A program made the translations under genes and the position numbers. From assembly GCA_937912125.1 (NCBI GenBank), contig CALDOK010000194.1, forward strand, positions 17,284-81,283: a stretch of DNA of 64,000 nt. The letters are read 5' to 3'. Numbering within the stretch: the stretch's first letter is position 1; each line of letters opens with the position of its first letter. This DNA is from an uncultured Pseudomonadota bacterium. GTDB taxonomy: Bacteria > Myxococcota_A > UBA796 > JAFGLY01. The notes beneath the pieces are model-generated. The model saw only the letters and a list, made by a program, of their open reading frames with translations, was not told the DNA's origin and did no database searches. This document shows positions 18,253-29,497 of this stretch, piece by piece.

Positions 18253-19061
18253 GAGCGTCGCTGTCAGTGCTGCTGCTGGCCTGCTCTGTGGTGGGCATGG
18301 CCTCGGCCGACGCGGGGGCCGCGCTGCCTGGGCTCAGCCCCGGGCAGGCCCTGTCCACCGTGGAGCCCGCTGCCCCGATGGAGACTACGCTGGTCCCCAT
18401 CCCGGTCATGCGCAGCGGCATCCCGTTGGACGTCGAGGTCATCGGCGGTCAGCACTATGTCGGCGCTTTCGCCGGCCTGCTGGACGAGAAGCTGCAGGTC
18501 TCCACCCACGACGGCGTGGTCGAGGTCCCCCTGCCTGTGGTGGTCGCCGTTCTGGTCGAGGGCGTCTCCTACGCACCGGAGCCCTTCTTGCTCGGGGTCC
18601 AGCGCTGGGGCCAGGAGCTCGTCGAGCAGGCGGTGCGAGTCCCGCGCCCTGCTCTCGTGGCCTGCTCGAGTGCCCTGTGGGCGGGGGCCGGTCCCGCGCT
18701 CCTGGGCGACTGGAAGGGCTTCGCGGCCTACTCGTTGCTCGAGGTCTCGTTCCTGGGCGCCGGCGCCGTGATGATCGTCAACGAGCAGTACGGGCCCCTG
18801 CTGCCCTTGGCGGCGCTCGAGGGCCTGCTGCATGTGTGGGCCGCTGGCGACAGCGTGCGAGAGTCCAAGCGCCGGCGAGCCCGGGCAGAGCTCGCGCTGC
18901 TCCCCACGCTGGTGCCTGGAGAAGGCTCCTCGGCCACCCTCGGGCTGGGTCTGGCGGTGCACCTGGGAGCTCCCACCACAGTGGGGCCCCAGGGAACGAT
19001 TCCGCGGACCGGAGCTTGCGTCGAGACGGGCTTGACAGGCCCCTGCCCATTCCCTTATTAG
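18249..19061 (+). CDS. Uncharacterised secreted/membrane protein
   Basis: 270 residues from a GTG that overlaps the dnaB stop by 4 bases. I do not recognise the family. A signal peptide is clear (LSVLLLACSVVGMASADAGA). A beta-rich stretch follows (IPLDVEVIGGQHYVGAF), then two or three hydrophobic segments around residues 135-200 (PALVACSSALWAGAGPALLG; FAAYSLLEVSFLGAGAVMIV; LLPLAALEGLLHVWAAGD), then a basic patch ESKRRRARAE. The arrangement suggests an inner-membrane protein with a periplasmic N-terminal domain. The 3' end of the gene contains the promoter of the FHA gene. Confidence 0.6.
   Translation: MRASLSVLLLACSVVGMASADAGAALPGLSPGQALSTVEPAAPMETTLVPIPVMRSGIPLDVEVIGGQHYVGAFAGLLDEKLQVSTHDGVVEVPLPVVVAVLVEGVSYAPEPFLLGVQRWGQELVEQAVRVPRPALVACSSALWAGAGPALLGDWKGFAAYSLLEVSFLGAGAVMIVNEQYGPLLPLAALEGLLHVWAAGDSVRESKRRRARAELALLPTLVPGEGSSATLGLGLAVHLGAPTTVGPQGTIPRTGACVETGLTGPCPFPY
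19032..19061 (+). promoter_or_regulatory. Near-consensus sigma-70 promoter for the FHA gene
   Basis: A perfect TTGACA is followed after 17-18 bases by TTATTAG (-10 read as TTATTA or TATTAG). It lies inside the last codons of the upstream gene. The expected transcription start, about 7 bases after the -10, falls on or next to the GTG at 19068. Confidence 0.6.
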
Positions 19062-19067
19062 CTGCCC

Positions 19068-20342
19068 GTGCCCCTGGGCCTTCGTCCAGGTGATGCGGCT
19101 ATTCCCAGGTGGGTAGAGAACCCCTCGTTCACCCTCCAACACTTCCTCGAGCTGGAGCGACGCGCGTACATGGAAACCGAAGCGATCCTCAAGGAGTTCA
19201 ACGAGTACCTCGAGCAGTACGCCACGCACCGTGGGTACATCGACCGTGCCCGGTCCCACGCCCACAAGTTCAAGCCCGAGGTCGTCGAGAAGGTCATCCT
19301 CGACCACGAGATCAAGTCCTCGGAGGTGGCTGAGCAGATCCTGCCCCTCGTGCCCCAGTTCCAAGAGGGTATGGCCGACCTCGACGCCCAGCGCGCCGAC
19401 ATCGACGAGAAGAAGGCCGGCTCGGAAGAGACCATGGAAGAGCTCACCCTCCGCATGGAGATCGGCGAGTTCACCGACGACGAGTTCGAGCAGGCTACCG
19501 GTGAGCTCAAGGCCGAGCTCGAGGTCGCTGCCGAGCGCCTCGAGGCCATCGCCGCTGAGTACACCACCCTCGAAGAGGCGATGAACAAGTGGGTCGAGTT
19601 GGCCGCGAGCGCTGACCAGGACACCGGCATCGTGGCTGCCGAGCCCGAGCCCGCCCTGGAGGCCGAGCCCGAGATCTTCATCGAGGCCGAGGCTGCGCCC
19701 GCCGGCGAGCTCGAGCCCGAGCTCGCCCTCGAGCCCGAAATCGAGCTGGACGAGGCTCCCATGGAGCCCGAGTTCGACGACGAGCCCATCATCGATGAGC
19801 AGGAAGGCATCCATGTGTCCGTGTCCGGCTCGGTCGAGGACGTCTCCATGGCCTTCGGCACCGACGAAGGCGAAGTGGTCGAGCTCGACGCGGCAGAGGG
19901 GTCGGGCGACGAGCCCTCCGGCGAGATCGATCTGGGCTTTGGCGACGACGGCGGCGAGGTCGAGCTTGCCCTCGTGGGTGAAGGCGCCTCCGAGATCGAA
20001 GGCGCCGAGATCGAGATCGCCACCGGCGACGACGGCGTAGACAACCGCCGGGCGCTGCTCCTCTACCAGGAGGGCACCCCCGAAGAGCAGATCTACCCCT
20101 TCACGGGCGATGTCATCACCATCGGTCGCGGCCGCGACAACGACATCCAGATCAAGAACGACAGCAAGGTCTCGCGCTACCACTGCAAGGTCTACCGCCG
20201 CGGCTCCAACTTCTACATCGAAGACAACAAGTCCTCGAACGGAACGCTGGTCAATGGCGAGCTGATCACCGAGCGGCGCCTGTTCGGCGGCGAAGAAGTC
20301 ATCATCGGTGAAACCTTCTTCCGGTTCCGCATCATGGAGTGA
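19068..20342 (+). CDS. FHA-domain protein with N-terminal helical region and acidic linker
   Basis: 424 residues from GTG 19068; a shorter form from ATG 19170 is possible. Residues ~20-180 are helical and coiled-coil-like (FTLQHFLELERRAYMETEAILKEFNEYLEQ). Residues ~185-320 are a Glu/Pro/Ala-rich acidic linker. Residues ~325-424 are a forkhead-associated domain with the phosphothreonine-binding signature: ITIGRGRDNDIQI, SRYHCKVYRR, DNKSSNGTLVNG. It should bind Thr-phosphorylated partners of Hanks kinases; the kinase at 3430 and the PP2C at 23053 are candidate system members. No Shine-Dalgarno precedes the GTG. A strong terminator follows. Confidence 0.88.
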   Translation: MPLGLRPGDAAIPRWVENPSFTLQHFLELERRAYMETEAILKEFNEYLEQYATHRGYIDRARSHAHKFKPEVVEKVILDHEIKSSEVAEQILPLVPQFQEGMADLDAQRADIDEKKAGSEETMEELTLRMEIGEFTDDEFEQATGELKAELEVAAERLEAIAAEYTTLEEAMNKWVELAASADQDTGIVAAEPEPALEAEPEIFIEAEAAPAGELEPELALEPEIELDEAPMEPEFDDEPIIDEQEGIHVSVSGSVEDVSMAFGTDEGEVVELDAAEGSGDEPSGEIDLGFGDDGGEVELALVGEGASEIEGAEIEIATGDDGVDNRRALLLYQEGTPEEQIYPFTGDVITIGRGRDNDIQIKNDSKVSRYHCKVYRRGSNFYIEDNKSSNGTLVNGELITERRLFGGEEVIIGETFFRFRIME

Positions 20343-20360
20343 GGCAGCGCCTTTCTCTGC

Positions 20361-20389
20361 GAGCCCGCCCTACGGCGGGCTCTTTTTTT
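20361..20389 (+). terminator. Rho-independent terminator after the FHA gene
   Basis: GAGCCCGCC-CTAC-GGCGGGCTC is a perfect 9-bp stem with a 4-base loop, followed directly by TTTTTTT. It is the clearest intrinsic terminator in the window. Confidence 0.95.
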
Positions 20390-20403
20390 GTCGGCCCTGC
20401 TCT

Positions 20404-20442
20404 CGCCTAATAGTATTGAGAGCTATAGTGATTAATCTGCCG
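20404..20442 (+). promoter_or_regulatory. AT-rich island, probable promoter zone of the HTH-receiver gene
   Basis: About 35 bases (CTAATAGTATTGAGAGCTAT and onward) are unusually AT-rich for this genome and contain TATAGT and TAATCT. I cannot fix a -35/-10 pair. An inverted CTCTC/GAGAG is present and could be an operator. Confidence 0.35.
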
Positions 20443-20535
20443 CTTCAGCCAGGCAGGCGCATGTCTGTGCGCCGTACTCGCGGCTAAGGTTCAGGTTCCC
20501 ACACGGCGTATACCTACAGTCTCGGAGAATGGGGA

Positions 20536-21156
20536 ATGGCCAGAAGGAAGACCGGAATCCAGGGGCCGCAGTACTTCACGACCTTCCAGGTCGCGAAGCT
20601 GCTCGGGGTCAGTCCGCCCGCGGTGGTCAACTGGGTCAACCAGGACCTCCTCAAGGCACACCGCACCCCGGGTGGGCATCGGCGCATCGCGCAGGACGAG
20701 CTCGTTCGGTTCGCCTTCGAGCACAACTACCCGCTCCCGCCCGAGCTGCAGTCTGCCGAGCAGCCCGTCAGCTGGAAGGTGCTGGTGGTGGACGACGAGG
20801 AAGACTTCTGCGAGATGGTGCGCGAGTACCTCGCCATCAAGGGTGGATTTCAGGTCGAGGTCGCCACCAGCGGCTTCGCAGCGGGGCTCACGGTTGCTCG
20901 CTTCTTGCCCCACATCATCTTGATGGACATCATGATGCCCGACATGGATGGCTTCGAGGTGCTGCACAAGCTGCGCTCGGACGAGGCCACCCGGGCCATC
21001 CCGGTCATCGCCTGCACCGCGTTCCGCGATCCCCTCATCGAGAAGCGCATCCAGGCCGAGAACTTCGACGGCTTCGTGCAGAAGCCCCTCAAGCTCGACG
21101 TGCTGCTCGAGGTCATCACCTCGCTCAAGCCGCTGCCGGACCACCTGGCGAAGTAG
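20536..21156 (+). CDS. MerR/excisionase-type HTH - response regulator receiver protein
   Basis: 206 residues. Residues ~13-60 are a MerR/excisionase-like winged helix (FTTFQVAKLLGVSPPAVVNW, TPGGHRRI). Residues ~78-200 are a CheY-like receiver domain with the acidic pair in VLVVDDEED, phospho-acceptor Asp131 in LMDIMMPDMDG, switch Thr in IACTAF and Lys in VQKPL. The order is reversed from most response regulators, where the receiver is N-terminal. No histidine kinase is adjacent (orphan). GGAG lies 8 bases before the ATG. It is probably a phosphorylation-dependent transcription or nucleoid-binding protein. Confidence 0.88.
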   Translation: MARRKTGIQGPQYFTTFQVAKLLGVSPPAVVNWVNQDLLKAHRTPGGHRRIAQDELVRFAFEHNYPLPPELQSAEQPVSWKVLVVDDEEDFCEMVREYLAIKGGFQVEVATSGFAAGLTVARFLPHIILMDIMMPDMDGFEVLHKLRSDEATRAIPVIACTAFRDPLIEKRIQAENFDGFVQKPLKLDVLLEVITSLKPLPDHLAK

Positions 21157-21198
21157 CGGCCCTGGGGCACTTCGTGGTGCCCATCCCTAGGTCGCGCG

Positions 21199-21990
21199 TC
21201 AGCTCCGGCCCGCACTCAGGGGCAGGGGAGGGCGGTCGACACCGTGTCTCACCCGCACCCACTCTGCAGCGACGCTGATGGCGATCTCCGCTGGAGTCTG
21301 GGCTCCGATGTCCAACCCCACCGGCGAGGAGATTCGGTCGAGCTGCTCCTGTGGCACGCCCTCGGCCCGTAGGGTCGCGAAGAACTTGGCCACCTTGCGC
21401 TTGCTGGCGATGGCACCCAGCCAGGCCAGGGGCTGGCCCACCAGGGCGCGCAGCACGTCCAGGTCCTGCGCGTGACCGTGGGTGACGATGAGCACCCAGG
21501 TGTCTGGGGTAGAGCGCAGGGTCGTGGCCACGTCCTTTGGCTGCTCGACCCGGAGCGTGCATCCTGGAAAGCGGCTCGAGGTGGCCTGCTCGGGCCTGGA
21601 GTCCACCACGGTGACCTGGAAGCCGAGCTGCAGCGCGACTGGCGCCACTGCGTGGGCCACGTGGCCTGCGCCGAACATCACGAGCTGTGGGGCGCGGACC
21701 AGCGGCTCGATGAAGATGTCCATCATCCCACCGCAGGCCATGCCCAGGTCCTGGGCCAGGTTGGGGGTGTAGCGCCGAGGCAAGCCTTCATCGATGGCGA
21801 CCATGGCCAGGTTCTGGGCCTCGTACTCGACCGCGCCACCACCGATGGTGCCTACGCCCGTGCCGTCGGCGTACACCACCATGCGGGCGCCAGCCTCGCG
21901 AGGCGCGGATCCCTTGGTCTCGACCACGGTGACCAGCGCGGCCGGGCGACCCTCCTTCATGGCCTTCAAGGCAGCTTCGAGGACTTCCAA
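21199..21990 (-). CDS. XdhC/CoxI family molybdenum-hydroxylase maturation factor
   Basis: 263 residues from the TTG at 21990, which follows GGAG at 7-base spacing and matches the usual family start (EVLEAALKAMKEGRPAALVTVV); an in-frame GTG at 22035 is the alternative. N-terminal part: VVETKGSAPREAGARMVVY and GTIGGGAVEY. C-terminal Rossmann-like part: LVMFGAGHVAHAVAPVALQLGFQVTVVDSR and IVTHGHAQDLDVL. XdhC proteins insert or protect the (sulfurated) molybdenum cofactor in xanthine dehydrogenase-type enzymes. No hydroxylase gene is adjacent; the start lies only 46 bases past the end of the M23 gene. See the selenium cluster near 55 kb. Confidence 0.9.
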   Translation of the reverse strand: MEVLEAALKAMKEGRPAALVTVVETKGSAPREAGARMVVYADGTGVGTIGGGAVEYEAQNLAMVAIDEGLPRRYTPNLAQDLGMACGGMMDIFIEPLVRAPQLVMFGAGHVAHAVAPVALQLGFQVTVVDSRPEQATSSRFPGCTLRVEQPKDVATTLRSTPDTWVLIVTHGHAQDLDVLRALVGQPLAWLGAIASKRKVAKFFATLRAEGVPQEQLDRISSPVGLDIGAQTPAEIAISVAAEWVRVRHGVDRPPLPLSAGRS

Positions 21991-22036
21991 TGTTCGCTCC
22001 GTTGAGTGGCGCCGTGACGGATGAGGGACCTTCACC

Positions 22037-23056
22037 CTAGGGCATGTACTCCATGGGGTCCACGGCCTGTCCGTCGATGGTGAGCTCGAAGTGCAGGTGG
22101 GGGCCGGTGGTGCGGCCTGTGGAGCCGATGGTGGCGATGCGGTCGCCCACATCCACCACGTCGCCTTCGCGCACGAAGTGGGAGGTGTTGTGGGCGTAGC
22201 GGGTCTTGACGCCGTGGCCGTGGTCCAGCTCGATCATGCGCCCGTAGCCTGAGTTGTAGCTGGAGAACGTGACCACTCCTGGAGCGACCGCGAAGATGGG
22301 GGTGCCGCGGGGGCCGGCGATGTCGATGCCCGAGTGGAACTTCCAGCGGCGCGAGAAGGGCGAGCGCCGGTAGCCGAACTCCGAGGTGAGCATGCCGTAG
22401 GCGGGCCAGATGGCGGGCAGGCATGCGCGGTAGGAGCGCCAGTCTTCCAGGTCCTGGACCATGGTGGACATGCGCGGCTCCATCTCGTCCACCAGCCCCA
22501 CCAACTGAACAGCGCGGGTCTCTACAGCCAGGGCCCACAGCTCGGTCGGTCGGATATCGGCGCTGCCGACGCCCGCGGACCCAGGCACGGACTCGGCTGC
22601 CTCGAGGCTGGGCAGCTCGGGGCGCCCGTCGGGGAGGGGAGGGGCATCGTCGCCCCAGATCTGCTCCCACTGCTCTTGCTCGCCCGGCTCCACTGGGCCG
22701 AAGCCTGGCAGGTCGGCGTCGTGGGAGAGGTGGCGGATCTGGGTGTCATAGAGCCGAATGCGGCGCAGGGCGTCGTCGACGCGCTCGAGCTGCTGGTCGA
22801 TGGACTCCAGGCGCTGGCGCAGGACCAGGTTCTCGTACACCAGATCGTCGTAGCCCCAGATGCGATTCCACAGCAGCCCCGCGGACACCATGATCAGCAA
22901 GGCGAACACGGCCAGGAAGGCGCCCAGGTACCTGGCCCGTCGCAGCTGCCGCCCTCGAATGTGCAGCTGGCGGACGTCGCGCGCGCCCTGGTCCGGTACG
23001 AGCAAGACCGTGATGCCCCCGCGATCGTGGCGATCCGGGGAGCTGCCTTGACTCAC
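22037..23056 (-). CDS. M23 (LytM-type) metallopeptidase, membrane-anchored
   Basis: 339 residues from a GTG overlapping the PP2C stop (GTGA). A cytosolic N-terminus is followed by one transmembrane helix (residues ~44-64, YLGAFLAVFALLIMVSAGLL), a coiled coil (~72-110) and a C-terminal LytM domain. Zinc-ligand motifs are complete: HSGIDIAG and GPHLHFEL. It should therefore be an active peptidoglycan endopeptidase rather than an EnvC/NlpD-like activator. It is inferred to act in cell-wall remodelling; coupling to a PP2C suggests phosphorylation-linked control. Confidence 0.9.
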   Translation of the reverse strand: MSQGSSPDRHDRGGITVLLVPDQGARDVRQLHIRGRQLRRARYLGAFLAVFALLIMVSAGLLWNRIWGYDDLVYENLVLRQRLESIDQQLERVDDALRRIRLYDTQIRHLSHDADLPGFGPVEPGEQEQWEQIWGDDAPPLPDGRPELPSLEAAESVPGSAGVGSADIRPTELWALAVETRAVQLVGLVDEMEPRMSTMVQDLEDWRSYRACLPAIWPAYGMLTSEFGYRRSPFSRRWKFHSGIDIAGPRGTPIFAVAPGVVTFSSYNSGYGRMIELDHGHGVKTRYAHNTSHFVREGDVVDVGDRIATIGSTGRTTGPHLHFELTIDGQAVDPMEYMP

Positions 23057-23808
23057 CGCACTTCCTCGACGCGGCAGATGACGGTGGTGATGTTGTCGTC
23101 ACCGCCACGGGAGCAGGCCAGCTCGATGAGGTCGCGGGCGGCGCCCTGGGGGGACGCCGACCGGATGGCTTCGCCCATCTCGGCCGTCTCGACCAGGTTG
23201 GACAGGCCGTCCGAGCACAGCATGAAGCTGTCGTTGCGCCGGATGGCTCGGACCTGGATGTCGACGTCTACGTCTTCCTGGTAGCCCAGGGAGCGGGTGA
23301 TGATGTTGCGGAGCTTGTGGGTCTTGGCCTCTTCGACCGTGAGCACGCCCGCCCGCACCTTCTCGTTGACCAGCGAGTGGTCCTCGGTGAGCTGCTCGAT
23401 GAGGTCGTCGCGGATCACGTAGGCGCGGGAGTCGCCCACGTGGGCCACGAACGCGTTGCCCGAGTCGATGAGAAGCACCAGCGCGGTGGTGCCCATGCCC
23501 TTGAACTCGGGCTCGGCCACGGCCTTCTCGTAGATGCGCTTGCCGGCAAGCCGGATGGCGTAGCGGATCTTCTCGCGGGTGGCCTCGATGGGGTCGTCGG
23601 GAAGCTCGGCTGCGGGGTCGGCCTCGATGTTGGAGAGCACCTCTTCGACCGTGTTCACCGCGATGCTGCTGGCTAGCTCACCGCCCACGTGTCCGCCCAT
23701 GCCGTCGCAGACCACGAAGAGGTTCAGCTCGTCGTTGATCAGGTAGGCATCTTCGTTGTTGGTGCGCTTCATCCCTACGTCGGTCATGCCACAGGACGTG
23801 ATGCGCAT
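23053..23808 (-). CDS. PP2C-type Ser/Thr protein phosphatase
   Basis: 251 residues, the size of bacterial PppA/PstP catalytic domains. Metal-binding motifs are complete: TNNEDAY, VVCDGMGGH, VAHVGDSRAY, LCSDGL and GGDDNIT. There is no transmembrane helix, so it is cytosolic. It should dephosphorylate Hanks-kinase substrates. GGAG precedes the ATG. It is the first gene of a minus-strand group, PP2C - M23 peptidase - XdhC. A 257-base gap separates it from the divergent secA; that gap must hold both promoters, but I could not define them confidently. Confidence 0.95.
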   Translation of the reverse strand: MRITSCGMTDVGMKRTNNEDAYLINDELNLFVVCDGMGGHVGGELASSIAVNTVEEVLSNIEADPAAELPDDPIEATREKIRYAIRLAGKRIYEKAVAEPEFKGMGTTALVLLIDSGNAFVAHVGDSRAYVIRDDLIEQLTEDHSLVNEKVRAGVLTVEEAKTHKLRNIITRSLGYQEDVDVDIQVRAIRRNDSFMLCSDGLSNLVETAEMGEAIRSASPQGAARDLIELACSRGGDDNITTVICRVEEVR

Positions 23809-24065
23809 GGAAGGCTCCGGGTCCAGTGGATCGGCGCTCCTTCGGGTTCGAGGCCGCCGTTCCGGTTTCGGCGCCCCCTTAACCCATCGCGCGCGGTCCG
23901 GAAGCGTCCGCCAATTCTCGGCGCAGCGACGGTGGAGTACGGCGTCCTCTGGGTTGGGCTCGGCCCTGTGGTGGTGAGACGCTTTCCATCCCTCGATGTA
24001 GGGTGGACCGGTGGCGGAAACGCCTTATCTTGGGGGGCCTCGAATTCCCGTCTGGAGCGTGCGCC

Positions 24066-26882
<2,817 letters not shown>

Positions 26883-27121
26883 CCACGCTTCCCAGAGCCT
26901 ATCGACTCCGAAAACCATTGCCATGCTGTTGCGCCCGCGATAACCAGCGGGCCCCGAGCTTCACGCACGGGTCATCAAGCACGCCGGAACACGCTGTCCA
27001 CTCCACGGTGCCTCCGCCCTCACGGGCCAGGGTCGGAGTGGGAGCCCGGCGGAAGTTCAACCACTCACATCGCAGCGCCCTTCACACGACACGCGTTCGT
27101 GCGCGCTGCGCGGAGTACATC

Positions 27122-27895
27122 ATGTCTGTTTCCCTCCGAGAGCTCCTCGAGGCGGGCGTCCACTTCGGTCACCAGACCCGTCGTTGGAATCCCAAGATGC
27201 GTCCGTACATCTACGGCCAGCGCAACGGTGTCCACATCATCGACCTCCAGAAGACCGCCAAGGCTCTGGTCGAAGGCACCCGCTTCATCTCTGCGACCGT
27301 GGCCAAGGGCCATAGCGTGCTGTTTGTCGGCACCAAGCGTTCCGCTCAGGAAATCGTGGCCGACGAAGCTCGTCGTTGCGGCATGTTCTACGCCAACAAC
27401 CGCTGGCTCGGCGGCACGCTCACCAACTTCCAGACCGTCCGCAAGTCCATCGAGCGCCTCAACCAGCTCGAGCGCGCTCGCGACGAGGGTCGCTTCGAGC
27501 TGCTGTCCAAGAAGGACGCCCTGCAGCTGCACCGCGAGATCGCCAAGATGAACAAGTCTCTCGGCGGTATCAAGGAGCTGCGAGGCCCCCCAGGTGCGCT
27601 GTTCATCGTGGACCCCAAGCGCGAGTACATCGCCACCCGCGAAGCCGTCAAGCTCAAGATCCCGGTGGTCGCCCTGTGCGACACCAACTGCAACCCCGAC
27701 GGCATCGACTACGTCATCCCCGGCAACGATGACGCCATCAAGTCCATCCATCTCTTCGTGGCTGCCATCGCTGACGCCTGCATCCAGGGTGCCAACATGA
27801 GCCGCGGCGACACGCCCATGGTCACGCCGGACGTCGATGAGAACATCGAGATCGTTCGCCGCGGTTCGACCGATGAGGCCGGCGCAGAAGAGTAG
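27122..27895 (+). CDS. rpsB: 30S ribosomal protein uS2
   Basis: 257 residues from ATG 27122 with GGAG 6 bases upstream; the 98-codon upstream extension in the ORF track is not S2. The sequence is typical (ELLEAGVHFGHQTRRWNPKM, GTKRSAQEIV, NNRWLGGTLTNF, PGALFIVDPKRE, ALCDTNCNPDGIDYVIPGND), with an acidic tail. The 239-base leader contains a small CCCGC/GCGGG hairpin. S2 autoregulates rpsB-tsf in E. coli through its leader; I cannot identify an equivalent element here. Confidence 0.97.
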   Translation: MSVSLRELLEAGVHFGHQTRRWNPKMRPYIYGQRNGVHIIDLQKTAKALVEGTRFISATVAKGHSVLFVGTKRSAQEIVADEARRCGMFYANNRWLGGTLTNFQTVRKSIERLNQLERARDEGRFELLSKKDALQLHREIAKMNKSLGGIKELRGPPGALFIVDPKREYIATREAVKLKIPVVALCDTNCNPDGIDYVIPGNDDAIKSIHLFVAAIADACIQGANMSRGDTPMVTPDVDENIEIVRRGSTDEAGAEE

Positions 27896-27928
27896 GTCAC
27901 TCTCCTTTCTCCCCACCCCACCCCACTC

Positions 27929-27944
27929 GCGCCCCAGAGGGCGC
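27929..27944 (+). terminator. Small hairpin between rpsB and tsf (attenuator-like)
   Basis: GCGCCC-CAGA-GGGCGC is a 6-bp stem with a 4-base loop, with no U-tract. It could attenuate transcription into tsf or protect the rpsB 3' end. The signal is weak. Confidence 0.3.
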
Positions 27945-28029
27945 AAGCCGGTCTGCAGGCGGCCGTGGATGGGTTACCCATTCATCCCGTGCCGCGGCGG
28001 CCTCAGGCTGGCGATCATTGGAGGAATTC

Positions 28030-28680
28030 ATGGTTTCTGCTAAGGACATCAAGGCTCTTCGCGAGCGCACTGGCGCCGGCATCCTCGACTGCAAGAAGGC
28101 GCTCGCCGAGGCCGAGGGCGACATGGAGGCGGCGGTCGACTGGCTGCGCACCAAGGGTATCGCTTCGGCGGCCAAGAAGTCCGGCCGCATCGCGGCTGAG
28201 GGCTTGGTGCATGCCTACATCCATGCCGGTGGCAAGATCGGCGTGCTCATCGAAGTCAACAGCGAGACCGACTTCGTCGCCATGACCGACGGCTTCAAGG
28301 AGCTGGTCCACAACATCGCCATGCAGGTCGCGGCCCACTCGCCGCTCTACGTGTCGGCCGATGACATCCCGGCCGAGGACATCGCCCGCGAGCGCGACGT
28401 CCAGCGGGCCCGCGTCATCGAAGAAGGCAAGCCCGCCGCCATGGCCGACAAGATCGTCGACGGCCGCATCAACAAGTGGCACAAGGAAGTCTGCCTGCTG
28501 GATCAGGATTACTTCCGTGACGAAGAGAAGTCCGTCCGCGACCTGCTCACCGACGCCGTCGCCACCATCGGCGAGAACATCAAGGTGCGGCGCTTCGTGC
28601 GCTGGAACCTCGGCGAGGGCCTCGAGAAGCGCTCCGACGACTTCGTGGCCGAGGTCATGAGCCAGATGAAGAAGGGCTGA
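28030..28680 (+). CDS. tsf: Translation elongation factor Ts
   Basis: 216 residues, the short form also seen in cyanobacteria and some other lineages (E. coli has 283). EF-Ts recycles EF-Tu-GDP. The N-terminal UBA-like domain and EF-Tu contact motif are clear (KALRERTGAGILDCKKAL), followed by GLVHAYIHAGGKIGVLIEVNSETDFVA and the core dimerisation region (WHKEVCLLDQDYFRDEEKSV). GGAGGAATTC precedes the ATG. It is second in the rpsB-tsf-pyrH-frr-uppS-cdsA-rseP run. Confidence 0.97.
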   Translation: MVSAKDIKALRERTGAGILDCKKALAEAEGDMEAAVDWLRTKGIASAAKKSGRIAAEGLVHAYIHAGGKIGVLIEVNSETDFVAMTDGFKELVHNIAMQVAAHSPLYVSADDIPAEDIARERDVQRARVIEEGKPAAMADKIVDGRINKWHKEVCLLDQDYFRDEEKSVRDLLTDAVATIGENIKVRRFVRWNLGEGLEKRSDDFVAEVMSQMKKG

Positions 28681-28733
28681 CGCCCTCTCCCGGGGGCCGG
28701 GCATGGCCTGGCCCCCATCACAGGAGCCCCCCC

Positions 28734-29480
28734 ATGGACGATCCGGCTGCAGCCAGCGGCGTCACGAGGATCCTGCTCAAGCTCTCGGGGGAGATGCTCG
28801 CCGGAGGCCGCGGGCTCGGCATCGACGCCAGCGTCCTCGAGCGCGTGGCGGGCGAGCTCGCACAGGTCGCTCTCAGCGGTGTCCAGGTGGGCGTCGTCGT
28901 GGGCGGTGGCAATATCTTCAGGGGCATCACCGCCGGGGCCATCGATCGGGTTCAGGGCGACCACATGGGTATGCTGGCCACGGTCATCAACGCCTTGGCG
29001 TTGGTGGACGCCATCAAGCGGGCGGGCTGCGAGGCGCAGGTGATGACCGCGCTGGACATCCAGCGTGTGGCCGAGCCCTTCGAGAAGCGCGCGGCCTTGG
29101 CCCACCTCAACCGAGGGGCGGTGGTGATCTTCGCCGCTGGCACCGGCTGTCCGTTCTTCTCCACCGACACCGCGGCCGCCCTGCGGGCCGCCGAGATCCA
29201 GGCCGACCTGTTGCTCAAGGGCACCAAGGTCGATGGCGTCTACGACAAGGATCCCGTCCGCCATGCCGACGCGGTGCGGTACGATCGCATCTCCTACGAT
29301 CAGGTGGTGCGCGACAAGCTGCGGGTGATGGACATCACGGCCACGAGCCTCTGTATGGACAACCACATCCCCATCACGGTCTTCGACATGAGCAAGCCGG
29401 GCAACCTGGCCCGAGTGCTCAGTGGAGAGGCCGTCGGAACCCGGGTCGGCAGCTTCGAAGCCGCCGTCACCTCCACCTGA
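28734..29480 (+). CDS. pyrH: Uridylate kinase (UMP kinase)
   Basis: 248 residues, normal length. It phosphorylates UMP to UDP. It belongs to the amino-acid kinase fold: LLKLSGEMLAGGRGLGID, VVVGGGNIFRG, DHMGMLATVINALAL, FFSTDTAAALRAAEIQADLLLKGTKVDGVYDKDP. GGAG precedes the ATG. It lies between tsf and frr, 17 bases before the frr start. Confidence 0.97.
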   Translation: MDDPAAASGVTRILLKLSGEMLAGGRGLGIDASVLERVAGELAQVALSGVQVGVVVGGGNIFRGITAGAIDRVQGDHMGMLATVINALALVDAIKRAGCEAQVMTALDIQRVAEPFEKRAALAHLNRGAVVIFAAGTGCPFFSTDTAAALRAAEIQADLLLKGTKVDGVYDKDPVRHADAVRYDRISYDQVVRDKLRVMDITATSLCMDNHIPITVFDMSKPGNLARVLSGEAVGTRVGSFEAAVTST

Positions 29481-29497
29481 GCCACCAGGGAGTAAGC

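Noticed and set aside
23840-23860. GGTTCGAGG resembling a tRNA T-loop
   Set aside because: No cloverleaf can be folded around it on either strand.
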